Positions 25,246-35,109 of a stretch of 64,000 bases of DNA are shown here, piece by piece; positions within the stretch are counted from its first letter, which is position 1; each line of letters begins with the position of its first letter. The stretch is from Pacificispira sp002696645. Its GTDB lineage: Bacteria > Pseudomonadota > Alphaproteobacteria > UBA8366 > Aestuariispiraceae. Under the pieces are notes generated by a model. It ran no database searches. It was not told where the DNA came from and saw only the letters and a program-made list of their open reading frames with translations. A program made the translations under genes and the position numbers. The stretch lies in the NCBI RefSeq assembly GCF_048892425.1, contig NZ_JBLZHU010000001.1, forward strand, positions 1-64,000, read 5' to 3'.

Positions 25246-27554
25246 TGAGTTGTTGTGTCCCTACGCAGATATCCCAACAAAGCCCATCGGGCAGGCCCGA
25301 CGGCTACCCGTCCCGGGATGAGGTCTTGTTTGCCAGCACCAATGTCGGGGATGGCTTGCTGGAAACCCATATTTTCGTCCCCGAGATGCATTGTGGCGGT
25401 TGTCTGGCGGCCATTGAAAAGGCAATGGGGGCGCTGCCCTGTGTCAAACATGTCAGGGTCAATCTGTCGGCCAAACGGGTCGTTGTCCATTGGACGCGGC
25501 AGGATGCGGATCCTGATGCGGTTTTCGATGCGCTGGCAGGGCTGGGGTACCAGGCGCATTTGGATGACGGGTCGACGGCGCGCAAGGATAATACGCTCAG
25601 TCGGTTGTTGCTGTCCCTGGGCGTTGCTGGATTTGCTGCGGCCAATGTCATGTTGTTATCCGTCTCCATCTGGTCCGGGGCGGAAGGTCCGACCCGGGAC
25701 ATGTTTCACTGGATTTCGGCCCTGATCGCCATTCCAGCCGTTGGATATGCCGGTCAGCCCTTCTTTCGGCCAGCGCTGCGTGCACTAAAGGCCGGACATT
25801 TGACGATGGATGTTCCGATCTCTCTGGCCGTCATACTGGCACTGGGGATGAGTGTGTATGAGACTTCCAATCATGGCGAAAATGCCTATTTCGATGCGTC
25901 GATAACATTGCTGTTCTTCTTGTTGATCGGGCGTGTGCTGGACCATGTGATGCGTGAACGGGCGCGCGGTGCTGTTGCCAGTTTGGGGCGTATGGCACCC
26001 AGCGGCGCGACCGTGATCGCAGAGGATGGAAGCCGCGATTGGGTGCCATTGGATGCAGTGGTACCAGGCATGATCTTGTTTGTCGCCCCCGGTCAATACC
26101 TGCCGGTTGACGGTATCGTTGTCAGTGGGGACGGAGAGGTGGATTGTGCGATTGCGACCGGGGAAAGTGATCCAGTTGTCGCGAAACCAGGCAAAGCCTT
26201 TCCCGCCGGCGCCCTTGCGGTTGGGGCACCGGTTATCCTGCGGGCCACACGCCTTGCACGGCAATCCTTTCTGGCTGAAATGGTTTCTATGTTGGAAGCC
26301 GCGGAAAGCGCAAAGCCAAGGTTCCGGCGTATTTCCGACAGAGCTGCGGCGATTTATGCACCCACCGTGCATCTGGCCGCCTTGCTGACATTCATCGGCT
26401 GGGTCATTGCAACGGGTGACTGGCATCACGCTATCTTTACAGCCATTGCCGTGCTGATCATTACCTGCCCTTGCGCCTTGGGCCTTGCTGTGCCGATTGT
26501 GCAGGTCGTCGCCGCCGGTCGGTTGGCGCGTCAGGGAATTTTGCTCAGCGACGGGTCGGCCCTGGAGAAAATGGCACAGGTCGATAAGGTTCTGTTCGAT
26601 AAGACCGGCACGTTGACAACGGGGAACCCGGCCCTTCGCCAGGCAGAGCGCCATAATCCTAAAGTACTGCGCCGTGCAGGATCTTTGGCAATGGTCAGTC
26701 GGCATCCTTACTCACGGGCTTTGGTGGCGGCCTGCGAAGACCTGTCGTTGGTTGTGGAACAGGAACCGTGGGAAAGCGTGCGGGAAGAACCAGGCAAAGG
26801 CATAGAAGCGGAATGCGATGGCAGCCGTTATCGTCTGGGGAAGGCATCCTGGGCCTTGAAGGACAGAATGGACGACGGTCAGGACAGCGTTGTATTCAGC
26901 CGCGATGGATGCGCCCTGGATCTGTACTATTTCGATGAAACAATCCGGGACGGTGCGGTGGAAACCGTCGCTTGGCTGCGCGACCGGGGTTTCGCGCCAG
27001 AAGTGATGTCTGGTGACTCTGCTGCCAAGGTGGCGCTTATTGCCGACACTCTGGATATTTCTCAGGCTCAGGCGGGGATGAGCCCCGCCGACAAGATTGA
27101 GCGGATTCAAGCACTGCAATCACACGGGTATCATGTGTTGATGGTGGGCGATGGCATCAATGACGCACCGGCGCTGAATGCGGCCGACGCATCCATTGCG
27201 CCCTCTACGGCATCAGATGTCGGGCGGCGTGCATCTGGATTTGTCTTTCTGTCCAACAGCCTGGATGCGGTGCGGATGGCGATTACAATTTCGCGCCAGG
27301 CCCGCACATTGATTTATCAGAATTTTGGACTGGCGGTGGTGTACAATCTGATCGCGGTTCCGGTGGCTGTTGCCGGATTTGCCACGCCGTTGGTTGCCGC
27401 GATTGCGATGTCGGCCTCTTCCTGTCTGGTGATCGCCAATGCATTGCGCCTGAATCTGCCATCAGTGCGCGGTAAATCCCCCCGCGAAGTGTCTGTCGGA
27501 CATCCTCACCCAGGGGCGCGTGTTTCCACTGAGATTGCGGGAGAGGTCGGTTGA
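25245..27554 (+). CDS. ccoI: Copper-transporting P1B-type ATPase for cbb3 assembly
   Basis: 769 residues from ATG 25245 (MSCCVPTQ); the frame continues upstream into ccoH but is not needed. N-terminal heavy-metal domain with EMHC50-GG-C53. The membrane metal site is C408-P-C410, the phosphorylation site Asp452 in DKTGTLTTG and the hinge region GDGINDAPAL. It is a CopA2/FixI-type exporter that supplies copper for the CuB centre. The extra Cys-Cys at residues 3-4 is common in this group. Confidence 0.93.
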   Translation: MSCCVPTQISQQSPSGRPDGYPSRDEVLFASTNVGDGLLETHIFVPEMHCGGCLAAIEKAMGALPCVKHVRVNLSAKRVVVHWTRQDADPDAVFDALAGLGYQAHLDDGSTARKDNTLSRLLLSLGVAGFAAANVMLLSVSIWSGAEGPTRDMFHWISALIAIPAVGYAGQPFFRPALRALKAGHLTMDVPISLAVILALGMSVYETSNHGENAYFDASITLLFFLLIGRVLDHVMRERARGAVASLGRMAPSGATVIAEDGSRDWVPLDAVVPGMILFVAPGQYLPVDGIVVSGDGEVDCAIATGESDPVVAKPGKAFPAGALAVGAPVILRATRLARQSFLAEMVSMLEAAESAKPRFRRISDRAAAIYAPTVHLAALLTFIGWVIATGDWHHAIFTAIAVLIITCPCALGLAVPIVQVVAAGRLARQGILLSDGSALEKMAQVDKVLFDKTGTLTTGNPALRQAERHNPKVLRRAGSLAMVSRHPYSRALVAACEDLSLVVEQEPWESVREEPGKGIEAECDGSRYRLGKASWALKDRMDDGQDSVVFSRDGCALDLYYFDETIRDGAVETVAWLRDRGFAPEVMSGDSAAKVALIADTLDISQAQAGMSPADKIERIQALQSHGYHVLMVGDGINDAPALNAADASIAPSTASDVGRRASGFVFLSNSLDAVRMAITISRQARTLIYQNFGLAVVYNLIAVPVAVAGFATPLVAAIAMSASSCLVIANALRLNLPSVRGKSPREVSVGHPHPGARVSTEIAGEVG

Positions 27555-27712
27555 GCATCCTTGTGATCCTGATACCTGCCGCTTTGGTGCTGGGCCTGAT
27601 CGGCCTTCTGGCATTCCTGTGGTCCCTGAAATCCGGTCAATATACTGATCTGGATGGTGATGCATGGCGGGCCCTGAATGAAGAGCCGGATGAAGAAAGC
27701 ACACGCCGTTAA
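27551..27712 (+). CDS. ccoS: cbb3 oxidase maturation protein CcoS
   Basis: A 53-residue protein from TTG 27551, which overlaps the ccoI stop by 4 nt. One membrane helix (about 2-26) is followed by the typical LKSGQYTDLDGDAWRAL motif. CcoS is needed for heme and copper insertion into CcoN. TTG is the only plausible start, because the protein must begin just before the helix. Confidence 0.88.
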   Translation: MSILVILIPAALVLGLIGLLAFLWSLKSGQYTDLDGDAWRALNEEPDEESTRR

Positions 27713-27780
27713 CTCCGCGCCACTCATGGTATCGGTGCGGTTGGTTCATCTTGAGTCACGTGATGATGGAGGACACAGGA

Positions 27781-28449
27781 ATGGCACAGGTTAAGAAAGC
27801 AATCGTACGGGACGCCATTATGCGGGCCGCTTTTGATCTGTTCTCTCAAAAGGATTATGCTGCGACGTCGCTTGTGGATATTGCCCGTGAAGCGGGCGTT
27901 TCTCCCGCCAGCCTGTATGTTTATTTCCCCTCAAAGCTAAATCTGTTCTGGGCGGTTCTGCAGCCTTGGCTGGTTGCACAAATGGATAAGCTGGAAAGGG
28001 AAACCCAGAAAATCACAGATCCCAGAAGCAAGCTGGAACATATTCTATACGCATTATGGGGGAACATTCCCGCGGCCAACTTTAATCTTGCCGCGAATTT
28101 TGTGCATGGCGTCGCGATGTCTTCGCCGGGCGATGTCGAAAGCCAGAATGCGGCTTTATATCTGGAAGATCGACTGAATGATATGCTGCAGGATTGTATT
28201 CCCGCAGATCGCCGCGCCTTGTTGGGACGCAATACAGAATTTTCCCAATTTGTCATTTTGACATTCGACGGCTTGATTGTAACCAATCGCCTTCGGCGTT
28301 CCCAAAAGCAATTGGATGATCTGGTCAGGATTGCCTGCATGATGGCGTTGGGGGCCCCTGAGGAGGCCGGGATATTGGTAAAGCGCCAGACATTTCCCGG
28401 TTATGACGCCAAGACCTGTAACGCCGTGGGAATCAGTGACCGATACTGA
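27781..28449 (+). CDS. TetR-family transcription regulator
   Basis: 222 residues from ATG 27781, with GGAGG 8 nt upstream; an earlier in-frame start at 27751 is less likely. The helix-turn-helix lies in SLVDIAREAGVSPASLYVYF. The ligand-binding half is not diagnostic. It follows the cco operon by 68 nt and converges with the PhyH gene, overlapping its end by 17 nt. Target and ligand are unknown. Confidence 0.85.
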   Translation: MAQVKKAIVRDAIMRAAFDLFSQKDYAATSLVDIAREAGVSPASLYVYFPSKLNLFWAVLQPWLVAQMDKLERETQKITDPRSKLEHILYALWGNIPAANFNLAANFVHGVAMSSPGDVESQNAALYLEDRLNDMLQDCIPADRRALLGRNTEFSQFVILTFDGLIVTNRLRRSQKQLDDLVRIACMMALGAPEEAGILVKRQTFPGYDAKTCNAVGISDRY

Positions 28450-29233
28450 AGTTATTGTTTGCCTTATCGGTACCGCTGACCAGATACAGCGGACGAACGC
28501 CATATCCCTGGGCGGGATGCTTCTTACCGGTTTCTGCGCCCAGCGCATGATCATAAAAGCTGGTTGCAGGCATTAGGCGCACGATAAAGGCTGCGCGGCG
28601 CTTATCTGTGGTGTTGGGTTTCGATCCATGGATCATATACACATCATGAAATGAAACCTGCCCGGCGCGCAGCAATAATGGCTCTGCTGTGGCAACGTCA
28701 TAGTGTTCAGGGTCACATGTCAGGTTGATGGTTTTGTTCTCGCCCTCAATCCAGGAATGGCTATAGAGCTTGTGGGCCTTGTGAGAGCCGGGAATGAATT
28801 CCATCGGGCCATTTTCCGGGGTTACATCGTCCAGGGGAATCCAGACGGTCAAAACCTCAAGGGGTTTGATGGGATAGTATTCCCCGTCCTGATGCCATGG
28901 GGTTTCCTTGCCGCTGAATGCCGGCTTACCAAAGATTGTTGTACCCCACAGGATGATATCGTCACCGATCAACTGTTGCGCAATTTTGATCAATTCTGGA
29001 TGGGTGGCAAATTCCAACCACTTCTTGGATCCGACAACCCCCATAGATCCGCCATTGGTTTGGTGCGGGGCCATCATGATATCTGACTTTAGATGACTGT
29101 TGCGCTCCAAAAGTGTGGCATATTCCTGGCGCATGTCCGCGATCAGGGACTGGGGCAGTTCCCATTTCGGCACAATCCATCCCTTTTCCTGAAATTGTGC
29201 CAGTTCTTTGTCGGATAGGATGGATTGGCTCAC
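28433..29233 (-). CDS. Phytanoyl-CoA dioxygenase (PhyH) family enzyme
   Basis: 266 residues from GTG 29233, chosen because GGAGA lies 7 nt before it; the open frame continues upstream to 29323 without homology. Fe(II) ligands H114-x-D116 in TPWHQDGEYY and distal H202 in MIHGSKPN are present, with Arg219 as likely 2-oxoglutarate contact in AAFIVRLMP. It is predicted to be a 2-oxoglutarate-dependent hydroxylase. Substrate unknown. It is divergent from the B12-mutase operon across a 283-nt spacer, so a role in the same pathway is possible. Confidence 0.82.
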   Translation of the reverse strand: MSQSILSDKELAQFQEKGWIVPKWELPQSLIADMRQEYATLLERNSHLKSDIMMAPHQTNGGSMGVVGSKKWLEFATHPELIKIAQQLIGDDIILWGTTIFGKPAFSGKETPWHQDGEYYPIKPLEVLTVWIPLDDVTPENGPMEFIPGSHKAHKLYSHSWIEGENKTINLTCDPEHYDVATAEPLLLRAGQVSFHDVYMIHGSKPNTTDKRRAAFIVRLMPATSFYDHALGAETGKKHPAQGYGVRPLYLVSGTDKANNNFSIGH

Positions 29234-29516
29234 GATGGGATCTCCGATTTTGCTGTCGGTTGGGATACTTAATATCTGAATGTTAGGCAGTCCGGCCCCG
29301 AATTGCCAAGGTTTCCGTCCCAATGATCTCTTGTTTTTACCCTCAAAGGAACAGGGGGGATGGGCACAAGTGCTGCGACGGTGGTTACAGATGACGCCTG
29401 GCGCGTCTCAATGTAATCAAGGGGGAGCGAAATTGGGGGAAGGTCATTTGCACTGTCAGAACCGGGCCCCTATTGTTGGCGTGTTTCAGGGCTGACCGCC
29501 AAAACAGCATGGGTGC

Positions 29517-31298
29517 ATGGGGCGCACAATGACATCATTTCATCGCGATAAGATTTTACCAGAGACACGTCTGCCCTGTTTCAAAGACGTGGTGGCCGAA
29601 GGGCAGGCCCACGCCGCATCTGTCACAATCGGCGACTCTGCCTTTCTGAAAGAACAGGGTGTCGGGTGTGAAGCTGATTTCAAGCAACGCGAGGCAGGCC
29701 AGGGTCGGATCATGCAGCATGCCCAAATCGGCTATCGCAGCCTGCAGCGCAGCATTGAAGCGGCACGAACAATCCATCACGATGTCGCGGCCGCAGGATT
29801 CCGGGTGGATCGCTATGGAATATGCCTGGACTGGTCCATGGGCTATCCAAAGGATCAGCGCGCCGGGCGACCAAAGGGAACCGGTTTGATCCTGCATGAC
29901 AGCGATGATTTCGCACAGCTGGCCAATGCCGCACCGGTGGCGCCGCATTTTGGGGATTTCGTCATCGGCATGCCCTCAGCGCTGGAAAATACGGTGGCGG
30001 CCTTGCGCGTTGGATCGACCTCAATCGGTAATTTGGGCCAGTATTTCACCTTTGAATTGCCCGGCTGGCATGACGATGTGGCGACAACCCGTGCCACCGT
30101 TGCTGCAATCGCGCTGGCGGCGGCCCAGCCACAACCGGTGCTTATTCATTCCAATATCGATGATGGCTTTGCTGCGCGGTTCAGTGACTTGGCCTCTGCC
30201 CTGGGCGCGGTGATGCTGGAAATATATATCGTTGATGATTTGTTGGGGGGGCATGCCAGTCATTGCTATGGGCATACCTTTTCCGGCCCGCTGGCCCGGT
30301 TTGCCTTTCAGCGTGCGCTGGGTCGTGTTTCCCGATCACCAGGCACCATGGTCTATGGGAATACGACGGGTTTTGGGGAGAATGAAGCGGCCAATTACGC
30401 GGCCTTAGGTGCCTATCTGATGGTGGATATTCAGGCGCAATTGGCGGGCCCGACCGGTCATGCGATCAACCCGGTTCCGATTACAGAGGCAATGCGAATT
30501 CCCGATATAGAAGAAGTCGTCGCGGCACAAATTTTCTGTGGTCAAATGATCCGCCGGTCACAGGGGATGGAAAGCCTGATTGATGTGACACAGGCGGATT
30601 TGCTGGCGGACCGGATGATTGAAGGGGCGGAGCGGTTTAAGGATGCTGTGCTGACCGGATTGGATCAGGCGGGCATCAATATCAAGGACCCGTTCGAGCT
30701 TTTTCTATCGCTGCGTCGCATCGGGGCCAAGCGGTTGGAACAGGCATTCGGGCCGGGCAGGGAAGATATCTCCGCACCAAACGGCCATGTTCCGATACAA
30801 CCATCCCCCGTCCTGAAAGAGATTTCCGATCGGGCCGCACAAGCCTTGTCCGGCTTGTCTGATGCAGACCGGGCCTGTTTTGCAACATCGGGTCTGCGGG
30901 TGGTGACCGCCACCACCGATGTCCATGAATATGGCAAACGCCTTCTGGAGGAAGTCTTCTCGGAACTGGGCATAGAGACCATCGATGGAGAGGTCAGCAC
31001 CGATCCGGATCAATTGGCAGAAGCTGCCCGGGGCAGCGACGCCATATTCCTGAGTACGTATAACGGTGTGGCACTCAGTTTTATGCGGTCTCTTAAGGCC
31101 GAACTCGCCGCAAGGGATTTGTATATCCCTGTTTTTGTGGGGGGAAAACTCAATGAAGTCCCGGCAGACTCCAACACCAATCTTCCGGTTGATGTCAGCG
31201 GTGAAATCGCAGCTGAGGGGGCGTTTGTCTGTCGGTCTATTGAGGACCTTTACGGCCCCCTGTCCGAACTGGCCGCAGCGATAAGAGGGAGAGAGTGA
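29517..31298 (+). CDS. Adenosylcobalamin-dependent mutase-like protein
   Basis: 593 residues; ATG 29517 or 29529. The first 440 or so residues look like a TIM-barrel substrate domain of the glutamate-mutase epsilon kind. The C-terminal domain (about 460-590) has the cobalamin-binding D468-V-H470-E-Y-G473 motif, the DxHxxG in which His is the lower ligand in base-off mutases, and a later VFVGGKL loop. It should catalyse a carbon-skeleton or amino-group rearrangement, but I do not recognise the subfamily. The next gene overlaps its stop. The neighbours (ProC-like reductase and PxpA) suggest an amino acid or lactam substrate (inference). Confidence 0.65.
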   Translation: MGRTMTSFHRDKILPETRLPCFKDVVAEGQAHAASVTIGDSAFLKEQGVGCEADFKQREAGQGRIMQHAQIGYRSLQRSIEAARTIHHDVAAAGFRVDRYGICLDWSMGYPKDQRAGRPKGTGLILHDSDDFAQLANAAPVAPHFGDFVIGMPSALENTVAALRVGSTSIGNLGQYFTFELPGWHDDVATTRATVAAIALAAAQPQPVLIHSNIDDGFAARFSDLASALGAVMLEIYIVDDLLGGHASHCYGHTFSGPLARFAFQRALGRVSRSPGTMVYGNTTGFGENEAANYAALGAYLMVDIQAQLAGPTGHAINPVPITEAMRIPDIEEVVAAQIFCGQMIRRSQGMESLIDVTQADLLADRMIEGAERFKDAVLTGLDQAGINIKDPFELFLSLRRIGAKRLEQAFGPGREDISAPNGHVPIQPSPVLKEISDRAAQALSGLSDADRACFATSGLRVVTATTDVHEYGKRLLEEVFSELGIETIDGEVSTDPDQLAEAARGSDAIFLSTYNGVALSFMRSLKAELAARDLYIPVFVGGKLNEVPADSNTNLPVDVSGEIAAEGAFVCRSIEDLYGPLSELAAAIRGRE

Positions 31299-32062
31299 TG
31301 ATTCGCGTGGGTATAATCGGAGTTGGTTATTTGGGGGAATGTCTGGCGGAAGGATTGGCCGCCACCCAGACGCCAACAATCCTGTCGCCGCGCAATGCAC
31401 AGCGGGTCGCTGGATTAGCGGAGCGTTTTGGCTGTGATGTCGCCGCCAGCAACCAGGAAGTTGTTGAAGGATCTGACCTGGTATTTCTGGCCACCCGCCC
31501 GGGGGATATCGCCACCAGCGCACAGGGATTGCCCTGGCGCGAGGGACAGCGTGTCGTTTCCATTGCAGCAGGTATCAGCCTGAAGTCTTTCCAACCCGCC
31601 GTCGCGCCGGCGATGGCGGTGCGCGCGATGCCCATCGCCGCCAGCCGGATTTGTCACAGCCCAACAGCCTTTTTCCCTGATGATCCAATGGTTGCCGATA
31701 TCTTTAACCGCATTGGCACTGCGCATCCTTTTGACGATGAATCACAATTTGGGACGGCCAGTATCTTCGGGGCCTATTACGCCCTGTCCTATGCCTTTAT
31801 TGGGGAGGCATCGGGTTGGGCGGAACGCCAGGGGTTGCAACCTGTTGCCGCCCGGCAGCTTGCCGCCCGAATGGTTCAGGCCGCCGCCGCTGTTATCATC
31901 GACAGCAGCGAACGCCCCCCGCGTGACCTGTTGGATGATCTGATGACACCGGGTGGCATCACCGAAGAAGGATTACGGGTACTGGAGGAAAAACAGGCAA
32001 TTTCCAGTTGGTCCGACGCGCTGGACGCCAGCCTGAAACAGGCGCTTTCTATTGATCGGTAA
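31298..32062 (+). CDS. ProC-like NAD(P)H-dependent reductase
   Basis: 254 residues from ATG 31298, which shares a base with the upstream stop (GTG 31295 is an alternative). The Rossmann motif is IGVGYLGECLAEGL, and the C-terminal TPGGITEEGLRVLE matches pyrroline-5-carboxylate reductases. It probably reduces or oxidises a cyclic imine or related amino acid. Since the operon also has a B12 mutase-like protein and PxpA, catabolic use is more likely than proline synthesis. Confidence 0.75.
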   Translation: MIRVGIIGVGYLGECLAEGLAATQTPTILSPRNAQRVAGLAERFGCDVAASNQEVVEGSDLVFLATRPGDIATSAQGLPWREGQRVVSIAAGISLKSFQPAVAPAMAVRAMPIAASRICHSPTAFFPDDPMVADIFNRIGTAHPFDDESQFGTASIFGAYYALSYAFIGEASGWAERQGLQPVAARQLAARMVQAAAAVIIDSSERPPRDLLDDLMTPGGITEEGLRVLEEKQAISSWSDALDASLKQALSIDR

Positions 32063-32083
32063 TGTTTTGGGGAGATCAAATTT

Positions 32084-32812
32084 ATGTCTGTGGAAATCAA
32101 TTGTGACATGGGGGAGAGTTTCGGCCTCTACAAAATGGGGGATGACGAAGGGGTTATGCCCTTCATCTCCCAAGCCAATGTTGCCTGTGGGTTTCATGGC
32201 TCTGATCCCAATCATATGCGCCGCACGGTGGACCTTGCACAGCGGCATGGTGTGAAAGTTGGCGCGCATGTCTCTTTGCCGGATCTGGCGGGATTTGGGC
32301 GACGCGAAATGAAGATTGATCGCGAAGAGATGGCAAACATCATCCTGTATCAGATCGGCGCGCTGAAGGGCTTCCTGGATCAGGCAGGCATGCCCCTGTC
32401 CCATATAAAGCCCCATGGTGCCTTATACGGTATGGCCGCGCGGATGGAGCATATTGCCCACGCCGTTGCGGATGCTGCGGATGTGTACAAGGTGCCGGTG
32501 CTCGGTCTTGCCAATACACTGCATGAAACCGTCTATGGCGCGCGGGGGCTTGAATTCCAGGCCGAATTCTTTGCCGACCTGGACTATGATGATGACGGGC
32601 GGCTGTTGATCACGCGGGAACACCACGCGGTTGATCCTGCAGTCGCGGCTAAGCGCGTAGTCGATGCGGCGATCAGTGGAACAACGACCTCAGTCAATGG
32701 CGTTTCCTTGCAGGTTCGGGCGGAAACCGTCTGTATCCATTCTGATACGCCAAATGCCGTCGAAATCGCCAGGGCCGTTCAAGAGGCGGTGGCCGCGCTT
32801 AAGGCTGCGTGA
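32084..32812 (+). CDS. pxpA: LamB/YcsF family protein, 5-oxoprolinase subunit A type
   Basis: 242 residues. Family motifs are INCDMGES at the N-terminus, NVACGFHGSDPNHM, VGAHVSLPDLAGFGRR, IKPHGALY and the late VRAETVCIHSDTP. PxpA works with PxpB and PxpC in ATP-dependent opening of 5-oxoproline; neither partner is in this window. The stand-alone gene in this operon might instead handle another lactam. A GGGGAG site precedes ATG 32084. Confidence 0.82.
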   Translation: MSVEINCDMGESFGLYKMGDDEGVMPFISQANVACGFHGSDPNHMRRTVDLAQRHGVKVGAHVSLPDLAGFGRREMKIDREEMANIILYQIGALKGFLDQAGMPLSHIKPHGALYGMAARMEHIAHAVADAADVYKVPVLGLANTLHETVYGARGLEFQAEFFADLDYDDDGRLLITREHHAVDPAVAAKRVVDAAISGTTTSVNGVSLQVRAETVCIHSDTPNAVEIARAVQEAVAALKAA

Positions 32813-33018
32813 TCTGCGGCATATAACGCCACCCTGTTTTGCGACGTCAAAAGCCTGGTGCAATTCGCGGCGGATTGTTGTGGTGCTTTACGCCGGGCCT
32901 GACACGCCGTACAAGACCGCTGATCAGGGCAGTTCGGTCATGCCCTGGATTGCGCAGTTGCGCGCATCCTTAACGGTAATGCAGATGTTGGACCGACCAA
33001 CACACTGAAAGAGATATA

Positions 33019-35094
33019 ATGATAGGGTTCGAAAGCGTCGTTCCGATGCTGGCACAGGCGTTGACGAAGCGCGGTTATGAAACACTGACCCCGGTCCAGA
33101 ACGCGGTGCTGGCCCCAGCTCTTGTGGGGGCGGATGCGCTGGTTTCAGCGCAAACCGGTTCGGGCAAGACAATCGCTTTCGGAATGGCGATGGCGGGTGA
33201 CCTGCTGGAGGGCGCGGATCGTTTCGCGCGTGCATCGACGCCTTTAGCGCTGATCGTCGCGCCAACCCGTGAATTGGCACTACAGGTCAAACGTGAACTG
33301 CAATGGCTGTACGAAATGACTGGCGCGGCCTTCGCGTCCTGCGTTGGGGGAATGGATATGCGCGACGAGCGTCGCGCGCTGCAGAACGGTGCCCATATCG
33401 TCGTGGGCACGCCGGGTCGTCTGCGCGACCATATAGAACGCGGCTCCTTCAATCCATCCGGGCTGAAAGCTGTGGTCCTGGATGAGGCGGATGAAATGCT
33501 GGATCTGGGTTTTCGGGACGATCTGGAATTCATACTGGATTCGGCGTCAAAGGACAGACGCACTTTGATGTTTTCCGCGACCGTGCCGAAATCCATTGAG
33601 ACATTGGCCAAGCGCTATCAGCGCGATGCTGTCCGGGTCAATGTTGTTTCGGAACAGAAACAGCATCTGGACATCGACTATCGCGCCCTGATGGTCGCGC
33701 CAAAGGACCAGGAAAACGCCATCATCAATGTGCTGCGCTTTTTTGATGCCAAGAATGCCCTGGTTTTTTGTGCTACCCGCGCGGCGGTCAATCATCTGAC
33801 CAGCCGTTTCAATAATCGGGGCTTTGCCGTCGTCGCCCTGTCGGGGGAGCTGAGCCAGAATGAGCGATCCCATGCGTTGCAGGCAATGCGCGATGGCCGC
33901 GCCCGGGTCTGTGTCGCAACCGACGTTGCCGCCCGGGGGATTGATCTGCCCAATCTGGAACTGGTCATTCATGCTGACATTCCTAAGACCAGTGAGACCC
34001 TTTTGCATCGAAGCGGCCGCACCGGTCGGGCCGGGCGCAAGGGTGTTTGCGCGCTGATCGTGCCCCAGAATGCGCGCCGACGGGCAGAGCGGCTGTTGGA
34101 CAATGCGTCGATCAAGGCCACCTGGGAAACACCGCCGACCGCGGATGATGTCATTGCGCGGGATCGCGAACGCTTGTTGTCGGACTCCTCCTTGACCGAA
34201 GTCTTGAGCGAAAGCGAAGCGCAATTCGCCCAGGAATTATTGGCCAGACACAGTCCGGAACAGATTGCCGGTGCTTTTATACGCCAGCAGCTTTCAACCA
34301 TGGCCGCCCCTGAAGAATTGCAGGATGTCGCCCCCGTGCCAGAGCAGAACCGAAAGCAACGGGATGACTTCAAAGATGGGATTTGGTTTTCACTCTCAGT
34401 CGGGCGAGAACAATCGGCAGAGCCGCGCTGGCTGTTGCCGCTGTTATGCCGGGCGGGCAATCTGACCAAGGCAGATATTGGCCCGATCCGTATCCAACCC
34501 CGGATCACCTATGTAGAATTAGCCCCCCATTGCGTTGATCAGTTTCTGCGTGGCCTGGGTCCGAACGGGACATTGGAAAAGTCGATATCAGTGATCCGCT
34601 TGGAAGGTGCGCCGCCGATGCAAAATGCCCCGGGTCGTGGATTAGGCCGGGGATCAGACCAGGGATCAGGCCAGGGATCAGATCGCGGATCAGATCGCGG
34701 ATCAGATCGGGGATCATCCCGCCCGGCACGATCGCCGCGCAAACAATCCGGCGTATCGTCGTCCTCTGCGATGACATCCAGACCAACGCCCCCTGGCTCG
34801 ACGTCCCCTGTCGCGCCGCGATCTGTTCCTCCTGCACAGGGTCATGTGAAGCCCCTGGGGGCGCCGCCGCACCAGGAAAAGGCCCGGCACGCACCACCCA
34901 AGGACTCCCCCGACCACGCCCCGCAGGATCGCAAGTCGGAAAAATCCGATAACAAGCGCCCTTGGAGCAAAACGCCGAAAAAGCTGAAGGGCAAAATGTT
35001 CAAACCCAAACCCGCCAGAGCGATGGATAAAAAGCAGGAAAAATCCCATCCCGCCGCCGCACACAGCCCGTTGAAACGGAAACAGAAACCCTGA
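33019..35094 (+). CDS. DEAD-box RNA helicase with DbpA-type RNA-binding domain
   Basis: 691 residues. Helicase core motifs are visible: AQTGSGKT, PTRELALQVK, D155-E-A-D158, FSATVPKS, and HRSGRTGRAGRKG. A DbpA RNA-binding-like domain lies at about 450-535 (DGIWFSLSVGREQ...). The C-terminal 150 residues are low-complexity, with a GSDR repeat followed by a Pro/Lys-rich tail, resembling CsdA/DeaD-type cold-shock helicases. It should remodel structured RNA or ribosome precursors. The 206 bases upstream hold no recognisable gene and may include a long leader. Confidence 0.9.
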   Translation: MIGFESVVPMLAQALTKRGYETLTPVQNAVLAPALVGADALVSAQTGSGKTIAFGMAMAGDLLEGADRFARASTPLALIVAPTRELALQVKRELQWLYEMTGAAFASCVGGMDMRDERRALQNGAHIVVGTPGRLRDHIERGSFNPSGLKAVVLDEADEMLDLGFRDDLEFILDSASKDRRTLMFSATVPKSIETLAKRYQRDAVRVNVVSEQKQHLDIDYRALMVAPKDQENAIINVLRFFDAKNALVFCATRAAVNHLTSRFNNRGFAVVALSGELSQNERSHALQAMRDGRARVCVATDVAARGIDLPNLELVIHADIPKTSETLLHRSGRTGRAGRKGVCALIVPQNARRRAERLLDNASIKATWETPPTADDVIARDRERLLSDSSLTEVLSESEAQFAQELLARHSPEQIAGAFIRQQLSTMAAPEELQDVAPVPEQNRKQRDDFKDGIWFSLSVGREQSAEPRWLLPLLCRAGNLTKADIGPIRIQPRITYVELAPHCVDQFLRGLGPNGTLEKSISVIRLEGAPPMQNAPGRGLGRGSDQGSGQGSDRGSDRGSDRGSSRPARSPRKQSGVSSSSAMTSRPTPPGSTSPVAPRSVPPAQGHVKPLGAPPHQEKARHAPPKDSPDHAPQDRKSEKSDNKRPWSKTPKKLKGKMFKPKPARAMDKKQEKSHPAAAHSPLKRKQKP
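34651..34722 (+). repeat. 12-bp tandem repeat inside the helicase gene
   Basis: Six in-frame units of 12 bp starting GGATCA, with consensus GGATCAGATCGC, encode GSDQ-GSGQ-GSDR-GSDR-GSDR-GSSR from residue 545. The middle copies are nearly identical, implying recent slippage. The length should vary between strains. Confidence 0.85.
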
Positions 35095-35109
35095 TAGTTC
35101 GGAAACGCT

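Noticed and set aside
29234..29516. Possible cobalamin riboswitch before the B12-dependent mutase-like gene
   Set aside because: The region has G-rich stretches (GGGGGAAGG) and CACTGT-like bits but no clear B12 box or ordered conserved core. Not supported by reading alone; a covariance model search would decide.
32813..33018. Small open frame between pxpA and the helicase gene
   Set aside because: No homology pattern, no ribosome site and no hydrophobic segment. Treated as leader or spacer.
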